Shown piece after piece: positions 1-10,763 of a stretch of 64,000 bases of DNA. Source of the stretch: Dipteris shenzhenensis (Eukaryota > Polypodiophyta > Polypodiopsida > Gleicheniales). Both the position numbers and the translations under genes were made by a program. The notes beneath the pieces were generated by a model. The model did not search any database. It was not told the origin of the DNA and saw only the letters and a list, made by a program, of their open reading frames with translations. Within the stretch, counting starts at the first letter, position 1, and every line of letters begins with the position of its first letter. The DNA is taken from NCBI GenBank assembly GCA_047967505.1, contig CM106538.1. One strand, 5' to 3'.

Positions 1-1469
1 TTGCTACATGTCCAAGGGTACTATGAGGGAAATGCATGACTATGGCTACCAAAGCCCCACACTTGTACCCCCACTGCAAGTACCCTTAATGCGATAATTG
101 ACCCTGTGCCACCTTGTCCACAAAGATTGGCATGGTAGTCAAAGCAAGGATCACCCACCACTACATGGATTCGAAGGGCACTTGCCATAGCACCACAAAA
201 ACCTGCTCCCCCCAAGAGGGAATAACCCCACAAGAAGCTACTGCAAGAATGGACCCAACCTCAATCTCAACTCCCCCTTGGTGCTTAAATCATTCTAATC
301 TTCCCCAAGGAACTTCAAGAAGAGCACCCCAAAGCAAGATTCTACCCACTTTGAACCCAACAGTCCCATAAGAAACTGCCCCTATCATGGGGCTAGCATC
401 ACGAGATCCTACTGTATTGAAGGGTCTTGAAAAGCTAGACTTGACATTACTACCCTAGAGCAACAAGGAGTGCCAACCAAAGTCCATCAAGATGCTAGAG
501 GAGTTTGCAACAAGGCCTTTGCCCAAGGAAGCATCTCAATCAACCAACCCCTTTTCCTCTAGATTGGTGATGAGGTATGCCACCCTACTATTTTCTTGAA
601 CAAATCGTTGCCCTTAGACACTCACTTGCATGAGTCATCAAATAGGTTCTAGGTGAGTCAATATGCTAGATGTGCAACCATAAGGTCCTTGCACAAGTCA
701 AGTACATCAAGATGCTTCTACCTCCATCGCATGAAGTACATACTAGGTGAGTAGGTGAATAGGATAGGAACACATAACTCAAGTTAGGTTTTCAACCACA
801 TGCCACCTTTGCCATCAAATGTTTTGTCATATGGTTAGATTATAGATGCACATTCACATGTATATTCTCCATCCAGTCCAGTTTTGAGCTAGGCACTCAG
901 CTAATCCATGCATAGGTGTACCAGATAGGAAGGGCACAAGTAAGTGCCCCCACTTACTGGCCCGCTTGCACCAACCTCAGCCCACAAACATGGAAATGTT
1001 CTTTGTCAAAGTGCTCCAAAACTTTTATGATCACACGAGCACAAGATCCACAACCTCCAGCCATCCCCTAGCAAATGATATTCTGATGTGCCACTTTTTC
1101 ATAGGGGATTTGGGATAATTAACTTTCTAGGTTACCCTTTTGTTTTTAGCCTATAGCACCATGAGAGCATGTGGCTGTTCCTCTATTAGCTTCATTATAT
1201 ATATATATATATATTATTTTTATTTTTATTTTTTTGCAAAGAAAGGAACCTTCTATGAATGCTTGAAAGACTTCATACAAAACAACAGCCCTGAAGGTGT
1301 TGAGTATGAAAAAAAACAGGAAAAGGCTGAAAGAAAAACAGCCTGTTCCAGAGAAACCCAACTCACTACCTAGGGGATCTCTGGTACTGGGGCTAATAGC
1401 CAAGTGGGGGGACTATACAACTAGTGAATCCCTCGTGGAGTGAAGATGTAGAAGACTCTTGCAGGCCAA
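1..1469. other. Unassigned repeat-like sequence
   Basis: No open frame here resembles a protein I recognise, and the few short frames overlap on both strands as expected by chance. An AT microsatellite followed by T-rich sequence lies at about 1195-1235. Nearby retroelements suggest old transposon debris, but no LTR end, primer site or pol motif is visible. Confidence 0.4.
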
Positions 1470-1772
1470 TGTTGAGAGTTGTGGTGCCATGAGCACATGT
1501 AGAGCAAAGGTATGAGTAAAAGGCAAGCTGCCACATGGCATGGAGGAGATATCCCACATGTGAGCAAGCATATGCATGTAAGTACCCTCACCTATAAAAG
1601 GGAGGTTCATTTGAAGTAATATCAATCAAGCACTTTGCACTATCTCAAGATTCTCTTTATGAGTCCAAGCTAATCTATCTTGGAACCTAATTGACTTGAG
1701 GTACATGTCATGAGCACTCTCTTCATCATGTTTGCACTTAGGTTGCATCCTCCTTAGATTAGTGTTGTATTA
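1470..1772 (+). repeat. 5' LTR of the small LTR element (visible shared part)
   Basis: This stretch matches 3831-4133 base for base except for three substitutions: near the start, in the run after GAGTAAA, and just after the TATA region. Its true 3' end may lie beyond 1772, because the shared part does not end in CA. Confidence 0.75.
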
Positions 1773-3830
1773 GATTTTTGATTGAGAGTTCTCTTCTACC
1801 TCAAGAAATTTCTGTCATGCATTAGAAATTTTCGTTAGTCTCATTTCCATCTACTCTTCTTTATTTCGTGTCAGAAAGAGAGAATAGAGTGCGAGAGAGT
1901 AATGCTTTATTGGCCCAAGCATTTCGAAGGTGCCTTAGTAGATTCCTGGCCTTCATCTTAGCTCTATCTATGCAATCACGCAACTCCTTGATGATTCCTG
2001 CTTGCACTGCATCCTTCTGCACAACATATGGCACTTGACTAAATAGCAGCAGCCGCTGTTCTCGGTGCCTCTACAGTAGCCGACTCGGCCTCAAGCAAGC
2101 AACTACAAGCCTGACGCTAAGGTAGCTGACTGCAAAGCGAGCAACAAACAAGCACAAGACATCAACATAAGCACCATCAAAGAGCTCTACCTACAACTCC
2201 CAATGATCAAACACCTTCTCAAGCTCCTATCTACAGTGCGACCCTATCTGCCATCGTAGCCTTATCAATAGGCTCGCAGTGCTTCCATTTGACAGCTCTA
2301 GAGAGGTGCTCCTATCTCCTAACGACCAGATACGGCCTCCATAGCTCCTAGCGACCCAACCTTCACGGATAGGGCAATGCTACGACATCAACAGCTGCCT
2401 CATTACAAGCAACGAAGCCGCTCTGCAATGGCCGCAATCTGCATACACTTGAATCCCATGCTCCTCTATGACCAATGGCTCATGGGCCTCTACATGGGTG
2501 ACTCCACCAACTCTGCGGAGCCTCATAGCTCTCATAGCACCAACCATTTGGCTGTAGATAGGGGAGGCAGTTTGTAAGCTTGTACGCCTCCGCATTCAAG
2601 ACCACAGTGCCTTCAGCACATGCTAGGAAGGAAGAGCTGGTTGGCCAAGAGGGTATCAGTGGGATGCCAGAAACTCTACCATACGGTTTGATTCTTGCTG
2701 TTGTAAAGCACTCAGTTACCAGAGCTCTGAAGCTCGTGACGCATAGCAGCGCTCCAACAGACCAGCCCTTGTAACTTAGCCCCCACACCAGCAACTTAGG
2801 GTAGCTCCTGGCGATTGGACAACCACGGCACCTTCATCAATCCCAGACACGACCTGCAGACAGTAGAGGCTACGTTTCTCTAGCACCAAACTGCACATTC
2901 AACGTGTTTTGGGAGTGTTAAGCAAGAAAGAAGAAGAGTCGCATTGCAAACCCTTCCTCAAAAATTCCAAAGGTCCTCCAAGGTTCACCATTGACTGACA
3001 CATGTCAAGATAGGACTTAACTGTGGTTAGATTAAAAGATAACCATGGCTAATGTGGTTCAGTTAGTGGGGCTACTTGAACCATAGTTAAGTTTGATAAC
3101 CTTGGGTTAACTCATTTGGTTTAGAAGACTGACACATGGCAGAGTGCCACAAAAGCATGCATAGTCAGCAGTGCCACCGAAGCACATAGCCCTTGCCAAG
3201 CACAGTTTAGAATTCAGCATATGAATTCCTGTGCCACATCATCAAAGGCCCTCTTCTTCACAGAAACTTCGACAAGCCATAACTTGCAATCCAGGAAGAA
3301 TTTGGACATAGTCCGAAAAGGAAAAGTGATCGCCTTTTTGAGCTCTACGTGCCTATCAGATCAGAATCATTGTTAGCAATTAGACACTGCCATTGAAGCA
3401 AAACAAAGCTCATGGTAAGACCTTTGCAACAAATGATAAATCAAAGCATGAATGCACACATCGTTGTCATAAGCATGCCAAAAGCTCAAGTGCATGAGAT
3501 GACCATAGCACAAAGCATGGCATCCACACATAAAGCATCAAGGCACATGGAAGCATCATGCATGAAGCTACACAAGGAAGAAGCTTGCATATTGAAGAAC
3601 CAGCAGGTCAACTACATAGCATCGTCATCAAGCCATGAGCCAAAAGGTGACATTAATGGAATGTATTGAGAAACAAAAAACCTTGCCAACCTTGCCAACC
3701 TTGCCTATATTTTGTAAATCAAACCTGACCACCTAAGAGTAGCCATGTAAGCACCTAGGGGAGGATTTGATCTTGTAACTCACATCTGACCACCTTGCAG
3801 TAGCCAAAGCATCATGGCACCAAGGGGAGG

Positions 3831-4133
3831 TGTTCAGAGTTGTGGTGCCATGAGCACATGTAGAGCAAAGGTATGAGTAAAGGGCAAGCTGCCACATGGC
3901 ATGGAGGAGATATCCCACATGTGAGCAAGCATATGCATGTAAGTACCCTCACCTATAAAAGGGAGGTTCATTTGAATTAATATCAATCAAGCACTTTGCA
4001 CTATCTCAAGATTCTCTTTATGAGTCCAAGCTAATCTATCTTGGAACCTAATTGACTTGAGGTACATGTCATGAGCACTCTCTTCATCATGTTTGCACTT
4101 AGGTTGCATCCTCCTTAGATTAGTGTTGTATTA
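3831..4133 (+). repeat. 3' LTR of the small LTR element, truncated
   Basis: Second copy of the 303-bp repeat, directly after the polypurine run at 3822-3830. Homology to the first copy stops abruptly at 4133, where the sequence changes to LINE-like DNA. Confidence 0.75.
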
Positions 4134-4512
4134 AGATGTTGTCTCATGACTAGGAGAGCTCGATCCCCCGATTTGTCAGCCAAGCCTTGCAGAATCGAGC
4201 ACGCCTCTAGCCTAAAGTCCCACGCTCCCAGGTGGAGCGTAAAGTGTAGATGATATCCTGCCAGATGGCGACCATGGTAGCCGAGGGTGGAACCAGATGC
4301 TCACCCATCACAAGGCTGCAATAAGCCACCCAAATGTTCCCCACAGTGATACTGGCTACCACCTCCCAAATGTTGTCCTCTGGAGGAAAAAGGGGGCTAG
4401 GCTATCAAGAGGGACTGCCTCGTGGAGCGCTATCATTCTAAATGCTCTGACCCTGTATCTGGTAGGATGGGGAGATCTCATCAATCTGGAACGTGTGTCC
4501 TCCCTCCGTCAA

Positions 4513-4776
4513 CTAGGCCACCATCCCCCAAGTGTAGTCCCTCTGAAGACTCTGCATACGATCCATGATCCTGAGGGCTCCCATCCAGATCCTCGCTACT
4601 CTACGATAACTCCAAAGGCAATGCATAATCGTCTCCAAGAAACCACCAAAGCAAGAATGGCATTGCCCTTCCACTCGCATCTGCTCCATGGCCCGATGGG
4701 CAAGCCTCTGTGGGTGGCTAGCCAGAAGAAATAGGATATCTTCCTCGGTTGCAAACTGGACCATAACCACGTTCAA
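4513..4776 (-). pseudogene. LINE C-terminal zinc-finger-like (zf-RVT) fragment
   Basis: An 87-residue stretch contains HRAMEQMRVEGQCHSCFGG and then LETIMHCLW. This is the Cys-x2-Cys ... ET-x2-H ... pattern typical of the region after RT in plant LINEs. Position and strand agree with the RT fragment upstream at 6316-6621. It is part of one decayed element, not a separate gene. Confidence 0.6.
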
Positions 4777-5017
4777 AACCTAGAATGGACATCCCGGGGC
4801 ACTCTCTGGGTCACCCAATGCCGCTCCCTCGAGGGGGTCCACCTTGAAGAGTCCATCTGAAGCCTCCTACCAATCCATGTGGTGTAGGAAAAGAAGGGCA
4901 TCTCATCCATCTGCTCAGCTGGGCCGCCTCTAGAGGGCCAGAACCACTCTCCTGGATCCCACTGGACCTCCCTCAAGGGTCTACCTCCCACAGCCAGAGG
5001 CGCCATCTTGGGGCATC

Positions 5018-5855
5018 CTACTCTGAAATACTGGGAGGGTCAATGTGCCACTCCTTCCCCAAACATCCCACCACTCTAATCTTCTGCCAGTGAATCCCAT
5101 CAAGACTCCCATCCATCTCAGGGTCTCTCTCAATGAGCGGATGAAGTAGGCCTCCAGGTCCTACATGGTAGAAACCGAGGTGCGTGCTTCCTCGTTGCAT
5201 CATCATCCTCAAAGGCGGACCATTCCTAGAAAATTGTCCCAACCAAATGTTGTCCCTCCAAATGCGAAGTCCCTCCCACCAGTACTCAAGGATGGCTAGG
5301 TCGATCTCTCTCATCCGCTGCTCTGCCCCTCGCAGATGCACTACGGCACCAAGCCTCGCCTCTACCTCCATGGGTAATCTGCTTCATCTACGAAAAGACC
5401 CAGCTAAACCACTATCCCACTGTGTGCAACCAATGTATGTCCGCTATCCAAGCATATGCCCCTCTTGATCTCAGATTTGTGGGTGCCACATAAGGGGCTA
5501 ACACTTGAACTCCTCTCTACATCTAGGCGGAGCACGAATGAGACCCCCTGCTAGTCTCTACTAGACCCTGTGAAGGCTCCGTATTAAGGGGGAACGCTTG
5601 AGAAGATCCACCTATGTGAAGGTTGCCACCACTGTCCTCTGGTGCGTAGGGTGTTCCTAAGAAGCCCTATCCTATAAGAGGAGCTGGGGTGAGGCCGCGA
5701 ACAATCAACTTGCCCAGAAGGGCTCTACTCTGCATCTCCGGATCTATGATACCCAAACCTTCTAGTTCCTGTGGCATGATCACCGTCTGCCAAGCCACTC
5801 GGGCTCTAGTATTCCGTGTGTTGTCCGATCTTACCCAAAGGAAGTTTTGAACCAA
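5018..5855 (-). pseudogene. LINE region between RT and C-terminal finger, broken
   Basis: Two open stretches (5855-5667 and 5371-5018) lie between the RT core and the terminal finger, on the same strand. The first includes FLWVRSDNTRNTRARVAWQTV and LEGLGIIDPE, the RxFLW...ArVaW...GGLGI-like segment found downstream of RT in plant LINEs. The second has no motif I can name but keeps the direction and spacing of the element. Stops separate the pieces. Confidence 0.6.
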
Positions 5856-6315
5856 CTATCAGAGCTACCCAATCATATCCTCTATGAAAGCACTAGCAGG
5901 AGGCGATATACCAGGTGGCAAGAAGGACCTAGTTTGCCACTAAGGCATGCCCTGCTAGGGAGAGCTTGGCCAAGCTCCAATAGAGAAGCTTGCGCCAAAC
6001 ACTCTTAAGGACCGAGGCGATTTGCTACTCTACTTTGCTACTCTACTGTAATGTCAATACCAACCTGGCAACCAAGGTATCTTGCTGTCTGGCCCGGCAG
6101 TATCCATCTGAAGCCAAAGTCACTTGCCCACTCACGGATCTCCTGTGTTTCCTCATAGCCCATGAAGAAACCCATAGACTTTGTCCAGTGATCCGTGCAC
6201 CCAAGGCCTCGTAGTAGATAGCCAGGGATCCCCTGACTCTCTCCAAACTTGTTGTGGTGCCCTCAACATACAAGGCCGTGTCATCTACAAACTCAGAGTC
6301 AAGCAGTTCCTCCTC

Positions 6316-6621
6316 CTATCGGATTGGGAGTCTCAACCTTGTGAGGCCCGCCACTTGTGATCTCAAGTAGTAGCCCAGAGCCTCTGCCACGAACAAGAAG
6401 AGGAAGGGAGCGAGTGGGCAGCCTTGGTGGATTGAGCACGAGAGAGGAAAGGCCTTGCCTGCATGTCCTCCGATAAGCATTTGGCTAGAGGTCTCTGCAT
6501 AAAGCACTAAAACTCCTCTGACCCATCTGTTGGAGAAACCCAATCTCCGCATAGTGCCCTCTAAGAAGGACCACTCCACCCTATCGTAGGTCTTCTCAAA
6601 ATCCAAGACAAGGATAGCCAT
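6316..6621 (-). pseudogene. LINE reverse transcriptase core fragment
   Basis: This 101-codon open stretch holds the LINE RT signature DFEKTYDRVEWSFLEG, with the Asp of the first catalytic motif, followed by the turn motif HQGCPLAPFLFLF. Intact plant L1-type elements have an RT of several hundred residues inside a protein of over a thousand, so this is only a piece. Frame breaks lie on both sides: upstream residues (GFVQEHSILENIF) continue in a neighbouring frame. The FADD-type catalytic box expected shortly after is not preserved. It belongs to the same LINE as its neighbours and is not expected to make a working enzyme. Confidence 0.8.
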
Positions 6622-6735
6622 CGGCGGTTGTCACTCCTCCCTAGACCAATCCACTGCCTCCCAAAAAGTGAAGATGTTCTCCAAGATGCTATGCTCTTGG
6701 ACAAACCCCATCTGTGTGTCGTAAATGGGAGGTTT

Positions 6736-7287
6736 GGTTGTGAGATTAGATACCGCCCAGTGGGCAGAAGACGATCCAAAAAGCTTTGGCTCGCCTTCAA
6801 AGGTGGGATAGGCTACAATTTGCCGACTAGTGTGTTGACTCGAATCTTGGGAGACGAAACGCTATTACCGGGCCACAACTACTGACCACACGGAAATAGA
6901 AGCGACCGAGACCGCGAGCAGTGCTAAGTAAATATGGGTCAATCGCGAAGTTGCGACGAGGGAAGAGAAAGATTTTTCTTTTCATACCCCAACGGATAAG
7001 TATTATGAACTAACTAGAGGGGGAGTAAATAAAAATGAGCAAATATGCAACTTGTGGAGTGGTAGCAGAACGCTACGCAGGTCCATCGGTGACCTACTGA
7101 GGCCGGCCCGGCCGTCACTCTTCTTCGTCGCTTGAGCCATATGTGAGGAAACTTGCACGTGCGGTTCTTTGAGGGGGGGAAGATTGAAAGAGCCTACCCT
7201 CTCGATCATACCATTAGTGATAACTTTGCTTTCCAGTTGGGAAGTGTCTCTGTCTTCTTTACTCCCTATATTTTTTCCATTTACTCC
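6736..7287 (+). other. nad5: Nuclear copy of mitochondrial DNA (NUMT): nad5 group II intron end plus exon start
   Basis: About 550 bp on the plus strand interrupts the LINE. It ends with a recognisable group II intron domain V (7134-7167, 34 nt), a domain VI-like stem, and a splice boundary at 7209/7210. The next codons read TISDNFAF then LGSVSVFFT, matching the plant mitochondrial NADH dehydrogenase subunit 5 exon that begins TISGNFAFWLGSVSVFFT. After about 78 nt of exon the match is lost through a small deletion, and LINE sequence resumes near 7288. Because intron and exon are still joined, the transfer was of DNA, not spliced RNA. The intron should be one of the nad5 introns in this part of the gene (positions known as 1455 or 1477); I cannot tell which. 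As a 26-codon fragment in nuclear DNA it is non-functional. Confidence 0.8.
7134..7167 (+). other. Group II intron domain V fossil
   Basis: Exactly 34 nt, the canonical length. It starts GAGCC and ends GCGGTTC, so the base stem pairs, and the AGC triad is kept at positions 2-4. A GAAA tetraloop closes the hairpin at positions 15-18, and a CG bulge precedes the GUGCGG strand. The stem is followed by a G-run and a second stem that can be read as domain VI, ending at a 3' AT before the nad5 exon. Confidence 0.85.
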
Positions 7288-7627
7288 AGTAAGATGGGGC
7301 TGTAACTACAAGCTCAAGACATTGGCGAGGATCTTGTAAGTGATATCAAGCAGAGTGATCAGTCCCCACTACCAGATGTCTAACCTATCTCCCCCTTTTG
7401 GGATCAAAGAAATCCACCCCATGCTCAAGGACTGAGGGAGGGAGCCCGTGTCGAAAATCTCTTGGCATGCTAGTCAGAAAGGGGTGGAGATAATCTCCTA
7501 GAAGTTTTGGAAGAAGGCTGGAATCAATCCATCCTTGCCAGGACACTTCTGGGTTGGGAGAGCCTTGAGGGATTCCCAGAGCTCCTCATTCATGAAAGGC
7601 TCCTCCAGCCTGTTGCATAAATCCTGC

Positions 7628-7638
7628 GAGAGAGAGAG

Positions 7639-7684
<46 letters not shown>

Positions 7685-7706
7685 AGAAGAAGAAGAAGAA
7701 GAAGAA
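7628..7706 (+). repeat. Compound (GA)n(GAA)n microsatellite
   Basis: About 53 bases of near-perfect GA repeat (one CAC interruption near the start) run directly into about nine GAA units. It marks the upstream limit of recognisable LINE sequence. Confidence 0.95.
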
Positions 7707-7708
7707 TG

Positions 7709-8590
7709 TATTATCGTCCTCCAGGGGCCGACCCATGGGACCCATAAGCACAACAATACAAGTGTCTCCTTCCTTTTGTGGAAGGGAATAGGAGGGCAAC
7801 TATTCTGAGACAGATTGTGTGATACAATATTCACGATATTTGAGAGTCTTGGCAATAAAAGGATAGAAGTAGACTTCTTCCTTGGCAGATCCCTCCCAGA
7901 GCTCTATCATGGAGTTCTTCTTACTAGATCACATGGACCCCCACGATACAAGGCCTCGACATGATCGTGACCCAGATCTAGTGACTCGACAGCTTAGACA
8001 GAGGGTTGATGCACAGATTACACTTGCTATTCAGAGTCGGAGCTTGGCCGACAAGGGTTATTGTAGCCCTTGTTAGGTGAATAGCTATGACTAGGAGACA
8101 TCACAGGGTCACACTTTTCAGTAGCCGACAGCACTCTATCGCTGATTTCATGCCTCCCTTGCCTCATCCACCCTAATGTCCTGTTGATGATCATGATGAT
8201 GATGAGATTGATATGTAGTCGACCACCTAACATGACTTTGTTGTATTTAGCACTATCATTTCACATTCTTTGCATTCTGCATTGGTATGGATGCTTGTTT
8301 AGTAGCTCCACCCTCATAGCTCGTTTGTACCAAGATCTTCACAATCTCATAGACACATCAGTCTTCCGAAACCTTTAACAAACTTTGTTTCTCTCTCTCT
8401 CTCTCCCCCTGTGGGGGTTAAAGGCCACTGTACCTTAACCCTGGCTACGTACAATACTCAAACACATATATATATGGATGACATAGAAAATTAGGGTGTT
8501 TTGCACCCACCAAAACTTGTGTGGCTCTCTCTTTTGGCTTTCTCCCTCTCTCTCACCTTCTTCCATTCCGCTTCCGTTGTTGAGATCTCT
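7709..8590 (+). other. Unassigned sequence, probably 5' LTR of the following element near its end
   Basis: No protein match is seen. The last part contains CT-rich runs (8389-8407 and around 8526-8560) and ends in CTCTCAA just before a Met-tRNA primer-like site. That suggests the tail of an LTR. I cannot place the LTR start or find a second copy. Confidence 0.3.
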
Positions 8591-8594
8591 CAAC

Positions 8595-8606
8595 TAGTAT
8601 CAGAGT
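8595..8606 (+). other. Degenerate primer-binding site (Met-tRNA type)
   Basis: TAGTATCAGAGT differs at two positions from TGGTATCAGAGC, the complement of the plant initiator tRNA-Met 3' end used by most plant LTR elements. Both changes are transitions. It lies about 0.9 kb before a gag-like frame on the same strand. Confidence 0.5.
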
Positions 8607-9483
8607 GCAGGTGTTCTAGCTGAGCCCATGTGTGTGCTTGGAGCCTAAAGTCTACTGTGCTGCAGCTATGTGGTGGGAGGAAGGAGAAGCTCCATTGTGT
8701 GACTTTACCTACATTCTGGTGTATAGAGACCTTGCAAAAACCTTTGGAAAGTTTCCTGAGTGTTTTTTTGCAAGCCTGCAGGTGGTTTTGGAGGAAAAGA
8801 TGTTTTGTGATGATTTCCATATTCTTTGTAGAGGCAACCATTGCCTGCTTTTGGTGTCCATTGCACTTTGAGAGTTCAAAAACCCCTTCATTCTTGAATT
8901 TGGGATCATTTCATTGGATTTTTGACTCACTGTCTCTGCTTAAACGTTTTTTTTGCTTGTGTGTTGGAACTCAAGTTTGAAGCAACCATTTGTAGATCTG
9001 TCAGTTCCGGTGGACTCAGAAGGTCCTAAAACTTCTTTGTTGCTCATCATTTGCACTCCGGTGGTGTTTACAAACAAGTTTGTTTGCAAAAATGTTTTTT
9101 GGTCCATGTGTTGGGCCCGGTGATTGGGACCATGGTTTCCAAAACCGATTGTTCCATTGCATATCAGAGGCCCAAAACCCCTACCTGTTAGCTCTTGCAC
9201 GATTCCATGGAGATTTGGAGAATTTTCGTCTCTATGAGATGCCAAATCATTTGTTTCTCTGTCAAAAGTCCATTCAAAGGTCCAAACCTTTGATTTCTTG
9301 ATTACAAGTTGATTGCAAGGGTTGACTCCCCATTGTCCATTCATCGATTGGGATTTTGGAGTTGTGCCAGAAGGAGATCTTTGCATATTTTCTTGCTGAG
9401 TCCAATTATGTAGTGGCGCCCATGTTTTGAGGCATCCCAAGTTGTATTTTCACTAGCGATCATTGCCGTAGGGCCGTGATTTC

Positions 9484-10763
9484 TTGGATATGCCTTCACT
9501 CTTACCACACTTTCTCATAGGGCTAGGGGATGTTAAGCTGCTTGATCATCTGCTTGCTATGAATCCCATCTCATTCGAGCTATGTAGCAAGATGGCGATA
9601 CGCCTAGGGGATAACATGAGGGAGAAGCCCCAAAAGGATAAATCCTTAGTTTCCTCTGATATGTCCCAAAGGATAAAGGATTCAACCTCAGAAGCAACTA
9701 AGGATACAATCATGACACCCAAGGTGCTAAATATTGAAGAGTTGGCCACAAATCTATTAAACAAGTTGAGGCAACAATGGAAGATAGAAGCATCAAAAGA
9801 GGCTCCTAGCAACCCCCATATATTTCCACAAAGAGATAAGATATGGTGTGGGGTATGCAATGGAAAACATCCCACTAAGGAGTGTGCTCGTCTTACAAGG
9901 CCAACAATTTGTGCCCATTATGTTCGTTGGGGAAATCATGATACACCTCAATGTCATTATCCTAGGGTCATTCCACAACCCATGAATCAACAAAGGCCAC
10001 ATCTACCATTGCTTACACTGCCTAATCCGTCCAATCAGGCACAATTGGCAATACAAGGAGTCACATCAGCCAATCAAGGGCAATCTACGGCACAAAATAT
10101 TCCATTACCCCTGCCCTCAATGACCACCACCACGAATTAGTCTCCTGAATCAAGTATTAGTGGAAGAGCTACCTAGTGGTTGGGGAGACCCCCCAACCTA
10201 CCTTTAGTGGGAACGACTATCCCCAATATGGTGACAATGCAAATCGGTCCAACATTATAAGTCCCTACATTATACAAGATGACCAATACATTTCAGTCTA
10301 GCAAACGGCACCGATTTCTCAAACAATGGGAGATAGAAACAAATTGACCAAGGTACAACCCATTCAATGCCATATGTATCAAGGGATACACCCAGCCAAA
10401 CCATATAAGGGGCAGCCAATCACATGTGCGACAACGTCTAATACACCACCGCCATTGTGCACTGGGTGTGGTGTGGACCATCTTTTCAAGGAATGCCCGA
10501 TGAGAAGACCATCTAAGACCACAAGCCTTAACTTGTTAAGCATTGAGAGAGGCCAAGTGTCATCAGTATCCTTGAATGTAATCACGAGGTTGAAAGCTAT
10601 AGCCCTTAATAAAGAGCTTTGCAAACAAGCCAAAAGGGATAAAGCTAGTACGTCACAGCCTAGGGAGGCAACTGAATCAGCACGAGTAAGCACCAAGGGT
10701 GCAACAAAGATTGGGAAGGGACACAATAAGGTCATCATCCAGATGAAGACATGGCCTCCCTAG
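9484..10763 (+). pseudogene. Gag-like polyprotein fragment with multiple non-canonical zinc knuckles (copy 1)
   Basis: Two open stretches in different frames (9484-10140, 218 codons; 10326-10763, 145 codons) form one broken gag C-terminal region. In order it shows a knuckle CGVCNGKHPTKEC (C-x2-C-x3-H-x4-C) and a damaged second knuckle CAHYVRWGNHDTPQC (Cys to Tyr). A long Q/N/P-rich linker follows, then a damaged third knuckle CHMYQGIHPAKPY (two Cys to Tyr) and an intact fourth, CTGCGVDHLFKEC, again with x3 spacing. LLSIERGQVSSVSLNVITR follows. The same order occurs in the copy at 22640-24260 (minus). Nucleocapsid knuckles bind retroelement RNA; the family's usual spacing is C-x2-C-x4-H-x4-C. 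No protease or RT was found downstream, so the element is incomplete or has decayed past recognition. Confidence 0.65.

Larger units (their letters stand above)
1470..4133 (+). mobile_element. Small non-autonomous LTR retroelement (TRIM/LARD-like), 3' LTR truncated
   Basis: Two direct repeats of 303 bp (1470-1772 and 3831-4133) differ at only three positions by eye and have no indels between them. Both begin with TGTT. The second is immediately preceded by the purine run AAGGGGAGG, as expected for the polypurine tract before a 3' LTR. A TATA-like CTATAAAAGGGAGG sits inside each copy, which fits plus-strand transcription. The internal 2.06 kb has no gag or pol motif, so the element must have depended on others to move. 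The second copy ends at GTATTA rather than CA, while the first may run on past 1772. The 3' LTR was therefore probably cut off where LINE sequence now starts. No convincing primer site was found after the first copy. Confidence 0.75.
4140..7640 (-). mobile_element. Decayed LINE (L1-type non-LTR retrotransposon), minus strand, split by organelle DNA
   Basis: Read on the minus strand from high to low coordinate, the fragment carries the start of an L1-type reverse transcriptase (about 7610-7310, with words such as KCPGKDGLIPAFFQNF and ITYKILANVLS). The RT core follows (6735-6316: GFVQEHSI, LDFEKTYDRVEWSFLEG, QGCPLAPFLFLF). Then come downstream pieces at 5855-5667 and 5371-5018, and a terminal zinc-finger-like region at 4776-4513. 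Stops and frame changes break it throughout. The endonuclease domain is absent, so it is either 5' truncated or lost beyond the microsatellite at 7628-7706. An insertion at 6736-7287 separates two parts of RT that would otherwise join in frame. No poly(A) run is visible at the presumed 3' end near 4134. Confidence 0.8.

Noticed and set aside
6745-6756. GATTAGATACC-like string suggesting small-subunit rRNA
   Set aside because: The next bases (GCCCAGTGGG) do not continue the rRNA motif, and the block is explained better by the nad5 intron fragment.
7586-7855. Minus frames encoding poly-Ser/Leu tracts
   Set aside because: Direct translation of the (GA)n(GAA)n microsatellite; no coding signal beyond it.
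8940-9440. 166-codon minus-strand open frame
   Set aside because: No motif, and it lies on the opposite strand to the leader of the gag-bearing element at 8.6-10.8 kb; most likely chance openness.
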